Positions 35,440 to 47,139 of a stretch of 64,000 nt of DNA are shown here, piece by piece. The notes beneath the pieces were generated by a model, which saw only the letters and a program-made list of their open reading frames with translations, ran no database searches and was not told the origin of the DNA. Source of the stretch: Ophioderma brevispina (Eukaryota; Echinodermata; Ophiuroidea; Amphilepidida; Ophiodermatidae); the NCBI GenBank assembly GCA_023653785.1, contig JAMKCH010058523.1:20555-84554 (forward strand). Direction: 5' to 3'. Both the position numbers and the translations under genes were made by a program. How positions within the stretch are numbered: position 1 is the stretch's first letter; the number at the start of each line of letters is the position of its first letter.

Positions 35440-36030
35440 TGAGTGGGTGACCAGCCAAGATTTTCAACAAATTTGTTGATTTGGCATGGAATGACCCGTA
35501 AATGAGCTCAAGATAGCTGATTTTTGAAGTTGCATGAAATTGGACATTGCGATTTCTTAAAAATTGACGTTTTAGGTCAAAATTTAGCGTGAGGGCGCTT
35601 TTGTTAAAAGCCGTTTGCAACAGGGGAGGGCGGCCAAGAAATCCCGATTTCAGACATCGCCGTTGGTTTAACATGTACGTAAAAGCGAAATCTTGATGAA
35701 AAATTCTGAATTTTTTATATATTGTCAAGGAATATTTTCTTATTCCAAAACCGTTGGAGTTGAAGAATCAACTCCACTGGAAGGGTTATTTCTTATGTTT
35801 TTTTGTATTAATAACGAACGAGGACGAGGTCGTATGTCGGTCATGGGAAGTTTAGTGATTTTACCTTGAATGACCCTGCATGACCTTCAAATGACCTTCA
35901 TAAATTTCAGCACTGAATGTTGACCACACCCACCAAGTTTCATCATCCTACCACAACAGATAAGGTTTATAGTAATTTAACTCCATTTTTGCCTATTTTG
36001 ACCCATTTGACCTTTGACAAATGCCACACG
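35440..36030 (+). repeat. Composite dispersed repeat (GAGGGCGCTTTT and GTTGGAGTTGAAGAATCAAC blocks)
   Basis: The left half (GACCAGCC.., ATGAGCTCAAGATA.., TTTAGCGTGAGGGCGCTTTT) matches the minus strand near 55545-55660. The middle (TCAGACATCGCC.., CGTTGGAGTTGAAGAATCAA, GTATTAATAACGAA) matches the plus strand at 54190-54365. The right part carries TGACCTTCA/TGACCTTTGACA units. Probably parts of one element family. Confidence 0.6.
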
Positions 36031-36289
36031 ACTCTCCTCCGAACTCATCCGCAGCCTACTTGAGTGACATCTATGGTGCGAAGATGGACACCCATACTTG
36101 CTCCAATCAAAAGATATTGTGTTGACAACATTTATTATAGCAATTTTTTTAAAATGCAAACTCATGTATTCAACATGATTCATCAGTTTCCTACATCATA
36201 AAGCTGCTGAAGGACATTGAACTTAAAACACCACAATTACAAAGGGGAAATGCACACACCGCAAACAAACACCCCTTGAAACATGTCAC

Positions 36290-36642
36290 CCCTTCCCCCA
36301 GGAGGGTAGAATGCCAACCACACATATCAAAAATGTTACAGACTTGACTAAAGGTTACGCCTGGTCACGAATATTAAATCTAAATACTAGTACCATTATT
36401 GGAAATTAACACTATTTTGCAGCGGGGTTATCCACTAACCCCCGGACGATTTTCAATTGGCAGTATTTTTCCCTAAATTATCATGATATTAATAAGATCT
36501 TTTGAACAAAGGTTTATGATTTTGTAATGTCACTGGGACCGAGACTGCCATAGCAAATGCACGTAGCAATTCCCCAAATTACCGTTTAGAAATCCCCAAT
36601 GCCCAAATCGAGCAGATCATGTCCTACCCCCCTGCCTTCCAC
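36290..36642 (+). repeat. Non-autonomous DNA transposon (GTAGGACA family), internally deleted copy
   Basis: The left end is AGGAGGGTAGAATGCCAACC and the right end ATCATGTCCTACCCCCCT. It has the same internal order as 38017-38584 but lacks the AACAGCAACAGC..CATATCGAAC part. Confidence 0.75.
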
Positions 36643-36801
36643 CCTTGACTAATTATGTTTAATTACCTAGGTACTATAAATTAAGTAGTGTGTATATTTG
36701 ATATTATTTTTTTGTGGTATTTTTAGAGGGATAAATATAGGCTTTAAGTTAATATAATAAGCCTAAATTTTCATTCTTGTAGGCTATGGCATGCTTAAAG
36801 C

Positions 36802-37155
36802 TTAAAGGTGTGTGTTCCGATCATCGTTGGGACCCCCTGATTTTACCCGATAGTATCGATTTTAATATCAGATGAAAGGTCGTATTTTTCTCATTGTCTG
36901 CCTGAAATTTGAGCGCTCAAATCCATTTCATTCCCAAGATATAAACAAAACAAACGCCGTTTTAGTGGTTAACCATCAATATTACTATTACTAGCGCACA
37001 GTATAGGGCTTTGCAACATGCATTATTGCGTCTACCATCAAAACCGCAAGTTTGTTTCCCACGGTAAGTTGATGGGGTGATGTGCAAGTGCCAGGTTCTC
37101 ATATCAAGTACAGAACACAATACACATAGGCCTAAATCGGAACAAGCACCTTTAA
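36802..37155 (+). repeat. TTAA-flanked MITE family 2, full copy
   Basis: TTAAAGGTGTGTGTTCCGAT to ATCGGAACAAGCACCTTTAA, 354 bases, with the internal blocks of the 31504 copy. Confidence 0.85.
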
Positions 37156-38016
37156 AACATCATTTTATTAAGAAAACAAGAAACAAATGCTATTTCATGC
37201 TATAGCTGCCCTGTACGCTTTATTTCGTAAAGAGACTGTGTAATCTTTCAAATGGCAGCTAGCATGAAATTATAAAAAACCCTAAACTTAAAACTAGAGG
37301 ATCGGCCAAAAATGTGCAAATCCACCTTTTTTGGGTGCCCATCTTAAAAGTATGTGACCATACTTAATGTATTTGTACTTATTAGAAACATACTCGATTG
37401 AAACAAAATCAAGAATCTAATGCATTTAGGCACAAAAATGCCAGCGAAACATCAAAATGTTTCAGAATTCTGCACCCTTTGCGAAGCGTGAAAATTCGCA
37501 CCGGGGAGAGAAATCGCTTCATTTGTGCGATCAAAAACACAAAATTAGTTTTAAGGGCACCATTAGCAAGAGAAACAACTCTCCAACACTGCTGAATAGT
37601 GTGTTTTAATTAATTTTTAAATACAACTGTACAATTTTACTTGCTAAATTTAAAAATTTAGAATTTTCTCACCCGGAACCGTGATACTCAGCTGTGACCT
37701 GTGAGACTCCGTAGGCTAGCATAGGCGTAGACTAGTCGTAGAGCCGTGACTGCCTTCACGGCTTCAGAATTTGGTGTTGAACAGTAGTGTCAATTGGATA
37801 TTAAACCGTATTCTATTTATTATTATAAAATTATAATATTACTGGTAAATCAACCCCGGGAGACGGAGATACGTTGCCCGTTCCCAAAATTCAAAAATCA
37901 ATGCAACCAACTGTCAGTATAGTTCGATGGTTTCCTATAACCATCTCTCACGGCCTCTACTCGACTCACGCCCATGCAGAACTCTCAGCCTTGTGAAGCT
38001 CCATCAGGGCTCCATC
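37156..38016. other. Non-coding stretch, nothing recognised
   Basis: The plus-strand frame 37398-37595 is unsupported. No upstream exon of the ParB gene with a phase-0 donor could be identified here. Confidence 0.45.
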
Positions 38017-38584
38017 AGGGGGGGTAGGACATGCCAACCTAACAGCAACAGCAAATTCAAAACGGCATCAACTCCCGGGTGCTAGTCTGTTTCAAAGACT
38101 TAATGGTAGGAGGGCGCTCTGACGCATATCGAACGGTTACACACAGACTTGACTAAAGACTAGGCCTGGTCACGAATATTTAAATCTAAATGACCGTTAT
38201 TGGAAATTACACTATTTTGCAGCGGGGTTAATCCACTAACCCCGACGGATTTTGAAGTCAATATTTTTTTCTTAATTTATCATGATATTACTATAGTATT
38301 TATCAAATACCTTTTACAAGAGGTACGCGCGCGCCATCCAGAAGGGGCGGAGCTTAGCAGTAGATCGCACGATCACAATTACGCGCATCACGCTTAAAGT
38401 ACGCTTATCTTGTAAAGGGTACTTTGACAAAGAGTATAAGATCTTTTGAACAAAGGTTTAAGAGATGATTTTTTAATGTCACTGGGACCGAGACTGCCAT
38501 AGTAAATGCACGTAGCAGTTCCCCCAAATTACCGTTTGGAAATCCCCAATGCCCAAATCGAGCAGATCGTGTCCTACCCCCCCT
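38017..38584 (+). mobile_element. Non-autonomous DNA transposon (GTAGGACA family), intact copy with target duplication
   Basis: AGGGGGGGTAGGACA at the left is answered by TGTCCTACCCCCCCT at the right. GGGCTCCATC flanks it directly on both sides (38007-38016 and 38585-38594), a target duplication of 9-10 bases, or 8 if the outer bases are chance. An extra block at about 38305-38432, bounded by CTTTTACAAGA and TCTTGTAAAGG, is absent from the other copies and is itself an inserted inverted-repeat element. No transposase is encoded. Confidence 0.85.
38305..38432. repeat. Small element nested in the 38017-38584 transposon
   Basis: CCTTTTACAAGAGGTACGC at the left is answered by GTACGCTTATCTTGTAAAGG at the right. 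The copies at 25195, 36290 and 44570 lack it, so it is a later insertion. Confidence 0.6.
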
Positions 38585-38740
38585 GGGCTCCATCGCCCGG
38601 TCCTAGTAGTATCATTCCCTGTAATTGGTGGGTGACCCAACGTGTACGTATTATTCTGCAAATACTCGCCCAACAAGATTCCGCAGGACACCCACCATGT
38701 CTTGGGAACGAGACTCGGTACCATACAAGTTACATAGGAA

Positions 38741-39110
38741 GTAGGCTCGACCATCCGCCTCTTCGCAGATGACAGCATCCTGTATAGAGAGATCCAGGGA
38801 GCTGAAGATCAAGAGCAACTGCAGAAAGATCTTAACACCGTGTTTTCTTGGGCCGATAAATGGCAGATGAATTTCAATGCCTCTAAATGTCAACTTCTGT
38901 CCATTACTCGCAAAACCAATCCTCTAATTCACAACTATACAGTTTCGGATCAAGTTATTGATAGAACATCTAGCCACAAATACCTTGGCATTACTATTTC
39001 CAGTGATCTTACGTGGAAAGAGCATGTTGCAAAAGTAAGATCTAAAGCCTGTGGTACACTAGGAGTCATCCGGAGAAATCTTGGACCCTGCAGTAAATCC
39101 ATTTTAGGTC
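38741..39110 (+). pseudogene. LINE (non-LTR) reverse transcriptase fragment
   Basis: A frame open from about 38738 reads VGSTIRLFADDSILYREI, with the FADD catalytic motif. It continues through FSWADKWQMNFNASKCQLL and SHKYLGITISSDLTWKEHV to VIRRNLGPCSKS, in the order and spacing of the palm/thumb part of CR1/Jockey-like reverse transcriptases. It is cut off on both sides: a stop lies just upstream and homology is lost after about 39110. It is a dead fragment about 170 bases before the first ParB-gene exon. Confidence 0.85.
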
Positions 39111-39282
39111 ATTGTTTCCATATATACTGCAGAAATTAGGTTATTCAGAGAGGTCCCTTAAGAATTGATTCATGGGCTTCTCGGAATATTAGATAATGTC
39201 ATTGCTGAAGAGAGTAGCTAACCCATTATTGTTGTATCACAAATAAACAATACACACAATATATTACTGCCTTGTTTTACAG

Positions 39283-39355
39283 GATATAGAGGAAATGGTT
39301 GTAGATGACGATGATCCCAATAAAATTGATGAAAGAATAGCTAACAAGTGTCGAG
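39283..39355 (+). CDS. ParB-domain gene, first visible exon (acidic)
   Basis: 73 bases, phase 0 to phase 1. The acceptor CTTGTTTTACAG is strong and the donor is GTTAGT. It encodes DIEEMVVDDDDPNKIDERIA.. followed by NKCRG. There is no start codon context, so earlier exons must exist. None was found on the plus strand upstream, where a LINE fragment ends about 170 bases away. See the exon at 41833 for the gene. Confidence 0.75.
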
Positions 39356-39422
39356 GTTAGTATTCATAATAAAAAAGTTAAGACCAAATAAAAATAGTGT
39401 TTCACTCACCTCCTTCCTTTTT

Positions 39423-39660
39423 GTCCCCGCCGAACGAAGTTCGTTCGGGAGGGGACTATAAAATGGGCTCCGTCCGTATGTCTGTATGTCCGTGATAAAT
39501 ATGTTAACCCTGAAACATTTGATTTGGGCATATGTCTTTTTTTCTGGATGAGCTAGAGTAGCCAAACTTTTGTATATTGTAGGAGGGGATACCCCCCTAC
39601 TCACTATGCAATTCATTCCCCCTACTCACTATGCAATTCATTCCCCCAGGGTCCTCTCCT
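39423..39660 (+). repeat. Repeat with GAACGAAGTTCGTTCGGGAG end, plus 26-bp tandem duplication
   Basis: The palindromic GAACGAAGTTCGTTC is followed by GGGGACTATAAAATGGGCTC and CCGTCCGTATGTCTGTATG, an element type common in marine invertebrate DNA. At about 39592-39645 the unit CCCCCTACTCACTATGCAAT.. occurs twice in tandem. Confidence 0.5.
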
Positions 39661-41832
39661 GGGTCTGTCAGGGGGTAGGGGAAAAAGGTCAATATTGCAC
39701 AGAAAATGTCAACATTGTGTACAATTTATCTGGATCTGATTAGATTTTAGGTGTAAAATATGCTAATTTAGTATCAAATTTGCATAATTTATGAAATTTT
39801 CCCCGCAAGGCTTGTGTACAAGCTTTCTGGAGTTCTGTAAGGCGTATAATGATGTAACTTGGTGGAAGGAAGCGGGCTGAGGAGTTCTCGACCTGATTAG
39901 ATTTTGGGCGAATTTCGGGCAAATCAAATATGTAAATGAACTAATTAATATGCAAAAAAAGGTATTAACATATGTAGTACCCATGTTTTCATTGAAAGGT
40001 TTTTTTTTAGTTCTGGTTGTTGCATGTGGGTCAGTCTTTTGGGTTGCCAGCATGTTTACATTTCTTGGAAAGTGTGAAATACGTAAAAGTCAGTGTTTCA
40101 CCACCCCTTTTCATACCTCACATTAGAATGGTCCCAAAGTTAAAATGTGGTCACATGTGTTTTTCAACAATAGTTTTTGCCAAACTGAATAAATTACAAT
40201 TTTTACTTTAATTGTTTTTTTAAGTGATTTAAGGGAATGTTCAGATTTCTTGAGTCATTTTACCAAAACATAACCATTTTCATGTACAAAGGCTGTTGAA
40301 AAAGCTTAAAAATAATACTATACATTTCTCGAGAACCTGATAGATTTTGGGTGTAAAATAATCCAACTTCTCATTTAACATTGTATGGTTTAAAGCATTT
40401 TTTTTGAAGAGCGCCACCCAAGTGTTCAAAAATTTTGATTTTTCAACGGTTTGCATTGGGTACTTGCGAGTAAACCCTACCTGTGAATGGTTTAAGCTGA
40501 AATGTCCGAGTTCGCAAACGAGGAATTTTGTAATTAGAATAATTATTATTGGGATCCCGATCATAATTCAACGCTTGCTGGAAACGGCCTTCCATGTGAA
40601 TACCGAAATAACGCCATGTACGTGTCTACTAGGCTCATCCCTTAGTTGTTTTTATTGGTTCAGGGCAAGTCAAGTTAATAGGTTCTTTTCACCAAGGTGG
40701 CCCTATTTCATAAATGTAGCATTTCAGCTCTGTCCGTTAAGTCCAATCTGGATCCCAATCAAATTCTTATTAACAAAATTCCGCTTGTTTATGATAAAAA
40801 TCATTTTTTAGCATTCTCGCCGATCCTCGTTCGCAGTATAGATTCCTATACATCACCAACGTAACTGTGCCAAAATATCATATTTTGAAAATTGGGGTCG
40901 CTCTTCAAAAAATGTGCAGTGCTTTCAGAGTAAGGGAGTCTATGTTCCCAGTGTAGAGGGAGTGTTGGTCAGACTTCATTAAGGGGTGGTTTGATGTAGT
41001 TCAATTTCTCACTTCTTATTGATCGGACAGTCGGGGCGGGGGACATTTTTACGCATCCATAAATACATTTGGCCTTTTTTTAAGCTGCTTCAATGTTATT
41101 TGTATTTTTAAAGCCAGTATTTTCCCAGATTTTTAGTCATATTTCCCAGGAAGTTGTCCATGGGCCTCAAACACTTTTCTTGAATAGGTCAATATCTACC
41201 CAGACCATAGAGGAGTACTCAGCACAATCTTCTTAATCCACCTGTGATGTTAGCATTTTTTTTTTGTCTTCTGAACACTCTTCTATCTTATTTACCTAAG
41301 AACTAAGAAACATGGTATTTTACATAATGTGTTACTCTTTGTGAGTTTCCCTAACAACAACAAAATGATCTTTAAAAAATTGATTATTCTCCATTTTCTA
41401 GAAATAAATTTGATGTGATATTGGGGTGTGCTTTGAAACATTTAGCAATTTTCTTAAATGATTTTGGGTGTGTAAGTTTACCCCGGATTTGCAACAACCA
41501 TGACCTCTATATAACCTTTTAAAATGTTTCTTTTTTTTTCAAATATAATTTACGATCTGTGTGAAAAATAGTTGTGTGAGTTGTGCAGAAATTTTTTTGA
41601 GAAAAAACAAACAGGGGGGAAATAATTTAGAAAATACTGCAAAATGCGCATTAATTGCATTGTTTATGATTAAGAAAAATACCACAGTCTAGCATTTTTT
41701 ATTTCCATAATTAAAACATTTAAAAAAAGTGTTAGCTTGCATAAAAGCAAAACCTACATAATGCAAATGAGGTTATTATGTTTAAAGTAAAGTATTTGTT
41801 TTTACTAATCTGTGTTACATATGATTTTATAG

Positions 41833-42092
41833 GAGAATTTTTAGTGGAATTTAACAAGTTACAGCAACCACCACCCAAGTACAGAATGCGAGAAATTGAT
41901 GAAGCTTTTGTCGCCAGATTGCAGTTGGATATTACTCAAGCAGGCAACATAGGTGTAACTATCCTGCCTGCCCTGATTGTGGAGGGACAAACCTTTACTC
42001 CACAAGATCCATCAACTTGCCAGTATTACACACTTGGAGGTAATCATTTACGCGAAGCCCAGCAGAAGGTGGATGCAACTCTAAAAGTTCGG
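41833..42092 (+). CDS. ParB/sulfiredoxin-like domain exon
   Basis: 260 bases, entry phase 1, exit phase 0. Acceptor GATTTTATAG, donor GTATGT. The reading EIDEAFVARLQLDITQAG..VTILPALIVEGQ..CQYYTLGGNHLREAQQKV follows the ParB N-terminal fold: a helix with 'I..AG', a beta strand of target preferences, then a beta strand leading into G-G-N-H-x-R-x-A at the nucleotide-binding helix. In bacterial ParB this site binds CTP, and in related proteins it acts as nuclease or ATPase. GNH in place of GER/GCHR is seen in phage- and plasmid-type ParB-like proteins. In an intron-bearing animal gene the role is unknown; a DNA- or chromatin-linked function is plausible. The eight exons give about 490 codons. Confidence 0.85.
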
Positions 42093-42239
42093 GTATGTAA
42101 TGAAATGTTAGCAGTAGGTAATTCATATTGGTTGGAGTAGATCTTTGGTTAAGAAAAGAACAATATTAAAATATCTTCCATTGGAGTGTGAAAATGACAT
42201 TTCTGTTTTATGAACATGATAACCTACTTCAATCAAAAT

Positions 42240-42610
42240 GAAATAATATTGATCAAAGCTAGTCAGGTCAGGTTTCCTTTCAGGGCCTGCTACTGGTATC
42301 CTGGTAACCAGTACTACCTGTCCCAGGGCCGAGTTGACGGCGGCTAAACAGTCACCCCCCATCAATTTTCTAAGGAAATCTGATGAGGAAGGTAGCTGGT
42401 TTCCCTGGTAGAATGAAAAAGATCTACCTACAAGGGCGTCAGCTCAGGAGAGCTAGAGCATCTAGCGCATCTGACCCCTAGAGCATCCAGCACATGCTGC
42501 CTTGTATGGTGGGCACTGTTGCCCAAAGGCTAGGCCCACCGCTGAAAACAGTGGATTGGCGTCAGGAAGGGCATCCGCTGCCATCCGGTCAATTATTTTT
42601 TTGCTCCAAA
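42240..42610 (+). repeat. Repeat with LINE/SINE-like 3' tail (GTCAGGAAGGGCATCCG)
   Basis: GGCGTCAGGAAGGGCATCCG near 42557 is a motif commonly found near the 3' end of RTE-type LINEs and their SINEs. The following CATCCGGTCAATTAT..TTGCTCCAAAATG recurs inverted at about 56487-56530. It lies in an intron of the ParB gene. Confidence 0.5.
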
Positions 42611-42989
42611 ATGTTGAATTTCTTGACTAACAGATTCCAAACTAGGGGTATATACATGCATAAATGACCCCTAGAGCATTCAGAAATGTAAATTTTGTCC
42701 ATCAAAACATTAAAGTGGGAGTGTACGGCACATTGACACCTGTCTTCATTTGCTCTTTGTACTAAAACAAGACAATGACACAGTGTGAAGAATTCAGTAA
42801 TTGGGGACAAACCAATGCAATCTTCCAAGGGGAGCAAAATTCCAAAGTCATCCCAGTGACCTCCTCTAATATGTGGTAAATGTGACCAATGTGTACAAAA
42901 ATTAGCCAAAGTTACAATGATCTAGCCCAAATTTGGTCCAAAGATGATCACAATCGCTCCAAAGTGATAAAATTGCTTTTTCCCCCTTT

Positions 42990-43330
42990 TTAGGTCGTCC
43001 GATGCAATCGAAAAGACCGTATGTCGGCATGATTTGTGTGTCTGTCTGTGTGTCCATCTGTCAAACATTTAGTATACACCTTTTGGTTGGCACTTTCTCA
43101 CCTTACTGTAACTTTTTAGTGCAGTGATGGATCAAGTTCATACTTGTTATACTTATACATTGAGATAAGGGGTCTTATGTTGGGTAACAGAAGGTCATTC
43201 TGGGGTCATTTAGTGCCATTATATTGCTCTCTTATTCTTTGACCACATAATCGGATGATCGACCTATTTGGGACCACTAACCGCTTTAGAATTTGTTTTA
43301 TTCAAGAAGTAGGGCATATAGGCTATTGTC
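42990..43330 (+). repeat. Intronic repeat with CGTATGTCGG / CTGTCTGTGTG core
   Basis: GACCGTATGTCGGCATGATT followed by TCTGTCTGTGTGTCCATCTG resembles the element ends at 35820 and 39460. Borders not resolved. Confidence 0.35.
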
Positions 43331-43396
43331 TAAAATTTTAACTACTTAATTCTTCGTGGTAGACAGGATGAATATTTATTATTTTTTTCTCTTTAG

Positions 43397-43642
43397 ATAT
43401 GTGTATATGAAAACCTGTCTGTGATGGAGGCAACACGAGTTGGGTTTCTCCACAATTTGGCATCTCACCAGACAAAGGCATCTACTTTTGAAGATACTGT
43501 ATCTGTTTGTAGGCGACTTCTCTACCACATTAACAACCACAGTGAGGAGGAGGAACCACCACCAACAGACTACAGGTGGAAACATGCCTGTGCTGTAGCA
43601 CTGGGAAAAAGCTGTGGTGGAACACCAAAAGAAATCGAGAAG
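43397..43642 (+). CDS. ParB-domain gene, exon 3
   Basis: 246 bases, phase 0 to 0. Acceptor TTTTCTCTTTAG, donor GTATGG. It encodes ICVYENLSVMEATRVGFLHN, a helical CRRLLYHINNHSEEEE block, then DYRWKHACAVALGKSCGGTP and KEIEK. The LGKSCGGTPKEIEK end recalls the helix-turn-helix that follows the ParB N-terminal domain in bacteria (LGKS.. then a helix), but this is a weak resemblance. Confidence 0.85.
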
Positions 43643-43762
43643 GTATGGTTCAGTCATTAACACTATGGAGGTCACAAAGATAAAATACTAATACAGTCAC
43701 ATAATAATTTACTTCACTTAGGTTGCCGCTGGCCAGGTCACAGCTGTTCGAAAGTCATTTAT

Positions 43763-43921
43763 TACAGACCTGTGAGTGGGGTTTTGAAAAAAGAGCTGAA
43801 AAAAGCTGAAATATAGCATAAAACTGATAAAAGGTCAAAAACAGGTTAAAAATGAAAGAAAAAGCTCAAATTTTGACTCTTTGAAAGCATGAAAAAGAAA
43901 AAAACTGAACTCTCACAGGCT
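43763..43921. repeat. Short hairpin repeat in an intron
   Basis: ACAGACCTGTGAGTGGGGTT is answered by AACTCTCACAGGCTG, with an A-rich interior. It resembles the ends of the hairpin at 33578-33799. Confidence 0.5.
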
Positions 43922-44060
43922 GATGATAATGATAATGAAGATAAAACAAAAAAAAAATATCAACGGTGACACCCTTTTGACAAATAATCTGGTTTATTTA
44001 TTTCATTAACTACATTTTGTGCATATTTGATGAAAATTCATTGTGGGCAAATATGATTTC

Positions 44061-44585
44061 TCATAAGAATCTAGTTTTACCCATCTTTAAATGGGAAATA
44101 TGCATATAGAGGGCGCTAACATAAAAAACAGACCATTTTCTGGGGGAAGGTCGGATTACTTTGGCATCACTGTGTGCCAGCACGTACTGCAATTCGGAAT
44201 ATACGGTATATAAATGCCCAATAAACAGTGTATATAGAATCCATGGTGTTTTACGATCAAGATCAGTCATTGTTCTGTCATAACTGTGCGAAAAATGTTT
44301 ACTGCAAAGAGTCATACCCATAAAACGAATCCTATTCACGAAAACATGCGATGAACTATGATAAATCGGGTCTTGGAAAGGAAATTTGAGTAAAGTGTGG
44401 TTCGAAATGACCCAAGTCCCTGCCAATACGTCAGGTAAGCGGTGTGTTGCAATGAGCACAGTGTTCTCGTGTACGTTTGTAGATGCTCGTGCTTGGACCT
44501 CATGAAGTCGATATGCGTGGTAGGATCCCAAATACATGGGAACAAGACTAAATTGAATAAATAACCGTCTTGGGGGGTAGGACAC
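44061..44585 (-). other. 174-codon open frame in an intron, unexplained
   Basis: The longest open frame of the window. It runs opposite to the host gene and its first codons overlap the right end of the transposon at 44570-45000. Composition is rich in His, Tyr, Arg and Leu. I see no domain, motif, splice signal or poly(A) context. It may be chance in low-stop sequence or a remnant of an inserted element. Confidence 0.25.
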
Positions 44586-45000
44586 GATTTGCTAGATTTG
44601 GGCATTGGGGATTTCCAAACGGTAATTTGGGGAACTGCTACGTGCATTTATTATTTCAATCTGTCTCAGTTACATTTACAAAATCTTCTCTTAAACTTTA
44701 GTTCAATACATCTTGGTATTCATGATAATTTTGGAAGAAATTATTGACCTCAAAATCTGCCATGGTTAGTGGATTAACCCCGCTGCAAAATAGTGTAATT
44801 TCCAATAATGGTCATTTAGATTTAAATATTCTTGACCAGGACTAGCCTTTACTCAAGTCTGTGTGTAACCATTCGATATGCGTAAGAGCGTCCTCCTACC
44901 GCTAAGTCTTTGAAAAAGACAAGCACTCGGGTTACGCTGGATGTTGATGCCATTTTGAATTTGCTGTTGCTGTTAGGTTGGCATTGCTATTATAAACACA
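44570..45000 (-). repeat. Non-autonomous DNA transposon (GTAGGACA family), inverted copy
   Basis: It runs from TGGGGGGTAGGACACG at the left, on the minus strand through TTACCGTTTGGAAATCCCCA, ATTTTGCAGCGGGGTTAATC and ACACACAGACTTGAGTAAAG, to CCAACCTAACAGCAACAGC near 44985. The terminal GTAGGACA is missing at the left end of the element. Confidence 0.8.
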
Positions 45001-45286
45001 ACCAAAAAAGGAACTCCCCGCCCCTGAAATTTGTCTGACAAGTTCAAACGATACATTGCATTTATAGCCAGAGTATAATTTTAAGCAGTGTTTATTTACG
45101 CATATTTTGACACCTCTATAAAGAAAAACCCTATAAAAACCCTATAAAGAAAAACAATCATGCAGCGAATTGAGGATTGCACTCATTTCCATCTGTAAAC
45201 AGTATATTTGTCAATTTTGTTAACCTTTCAGTTGTAAGATTTGTTTAATCTTTTTTCCTGCTGGTTTCAATTGATTATTTTTACAG

Positions 45287-45406
45287 AGCACCAAAAACCT
45301 TGGCCCACTGCTTCAGGTGGCAAGATACTCCAGAAGGTGCTGGGAGCAGGTCGTTGCAATATTTAGAAATTATCATGAAGAAACAGGAAAAAATCTTTCT
45401 CAAACT
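45287..45406 (+). CDS. ParB-domain gene, exon 4
   Basis: 120 bases, phase 0 to 0. Acceptor TTATTTTTACAG, donor GTAAGT. It encodes STKNLGPLLQVARYSRRCWE and QVVAIFRNYHEETGKNLSQT, strongly helical, continuing the putative DNA-binding helical region from exon 3 into exon 5. Confidence 0.85.
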
Positions 45407-45599
45407 GTAAGTGTGAAAACAATTGGCAATTGGATTCTATATAATTTTAAACTAACTTTATTGAAAATTTCTTGCACACAACTAACTAAAAATTTTCAAA
45501 ATAAAAAGAAAACCAACTGGTGGAAATTTGGAACAAAATCTTTTTAATAGATTGAATTTTGCAGCATCGATCTTACTTAAAGGCACTATCAGAGATTGG

Positions 45600-45935
45600 T
45601 TAAATCAGAAAATCATAAAAAATCAGATTTTGCATGTCAGTAACATGTACAGGTACCCTAACATACCCTGCAAATGATAAGACCAGAAGCAGTATAATAA
45701 GGACAAAAGCGGATATTTTAGTGATAACTGTCCATACGGACAATTACTACAACACGTAATTGAATGGAGATTCATATCTTTGAACACTGTCGTTTTCTTC
45801 TTCTTCTCGCAATTCTTCAGTTGGAAAAGGTAATTTATGACAGTTCTACAGAATTATTATTCACTTTTAAGTTATTCCTGCAAATTTCAAATAATTTTAT
45901 TCTTTTAGGTGAATCATTGAGGTCTTTAAGGTCCC
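45600..45935 (+). repeat. Dispersed repeat, direct copy 2
   Basis: Matches 28165-28495 in the same orientation (see that entry). It lies in the intron between exons 4 and 5. Confidence 0.6.
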
Positions 45936-46537
45936 AGTAAATGAGATGATAAACCTAATCCAAATCTTTGTGGGACATTCCATTGCATTAAACAGGGCCA
46001 GAAAAAAGAATACACTACCAGTGACATCATTTGTGAAAATTATTATCAGTCAGTGTCCAGTCACCTGGAATTTTATATTACTCTCTGATAAATCAATAGT
46101 ACCACAAATTATGTCTTCACCAACCCAAAAATTGATGCTTTCTGGTCCCTCCTTGTAGACTTGACACAAACCATGCCAATTCTATTTGTATTTCCTGGGA
46201 TCTTATAGGTGAAGTTGGCACTCATTGTTTTGTTGAAAAAGTAACACATGGTCCCGGGTATTTTCATGGTATTCACTGGATAACCCCGGCTTAGTGTGCC
46301 CGAGATGCCCAATACTTCATAAATGATTATTCTGGACCAAACTTAAAAAATGACCTAACCCTGAATATGTATTGAACAAGATGACATGACAATGTAATAT
46401 TTCAACAAGGCAATCAAATGAATTCTGAAGTTTCTTAAATACTATTACTCAAGATATTGGAGGATGCATTATGTAATTGACTATTTTCTCACTCTCTGTG
46501 ATTTCATCCATGGTAATGTGTTACTGTATTGGTACAG

Positions 46538-46772
46538 GTTTTCCTAAAGCTGCAAGGTCTGCCAAGTGAGGAAGAAAAGTTTAACCTATTGGAGGAATGT
46601 GCAAGTGGTGAAAGCAGTGTTAAGGAGATGGGAGAGAAGGCAGTGGAGCTTAAAAGGCAAGCACTTATTGAGAGGCATGTTGTACGGCATTTCAAGTGCA
46701 AGAATATTGAAGAAGCGTACCAAACGCACCCAGAGCTAGTAACACAGACCAAAATCAAAGAATTTGTTCAAG
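46538..46772 (+). CDS. ParB-domain gene, exon 5
   Basis: 235 bases, phase 0 to 1. Acceptor TTGGTACAG, donor GTAATT. It encodes VFLKLQGLPSEEEKFNLLEE, then KEMGEKAVELKRQALIERHV and IEEAYQTHPELVTQTKIKEF. It is helical and charged. The L..LPSEEE..LLEEC pattern is reminiscent of ParB linker helices (L..LP.EV..L). Confidence 0.85.
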
Positions 46773-47139
46773 GTAATTTGATGTGTTAGCCTACATTCAC
46801 TGTAGATGCAATACCAGATTGATTTTTAAAAATGATTTCATTCAACTGTACAGCAATTCGCTAGTATTGATACTTGTTTAGGAGGTGAAAATTTCAGTTT
46901 GAAAAATGTGTTTTGGAGGCTTTTGGCTAATGCTTTGACACGGATGATACCCTTGTAGATGGAGAAGTGGCCCCCTGGGGATGTCAGATGACTTTTGACC
47001 CTTTGGGTCACTCTGAAACACTGATAGCAAACGTCAGACTGTCCTACCCTACCTTCCTGCCAAATATCAGCCCCATAGGGCAATTCTATGTTTAATATAC
47101 AAGTAAACATGATGACACAATATAACACAATTGTGTTTA

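Noticed and set aside
38506..38772. 88-codon frame across transposon end and LINE fragment
   Set aside because: It uses the wrong frame through the FADD region; the reverse transcriptase lies in the neighbouring frame.
40404..40811. 135-codon plus-strand frame in the first ParB-gene intron
   Set aside because: No domain pattern, no splice borders and low-complexity hydrophobic composition.
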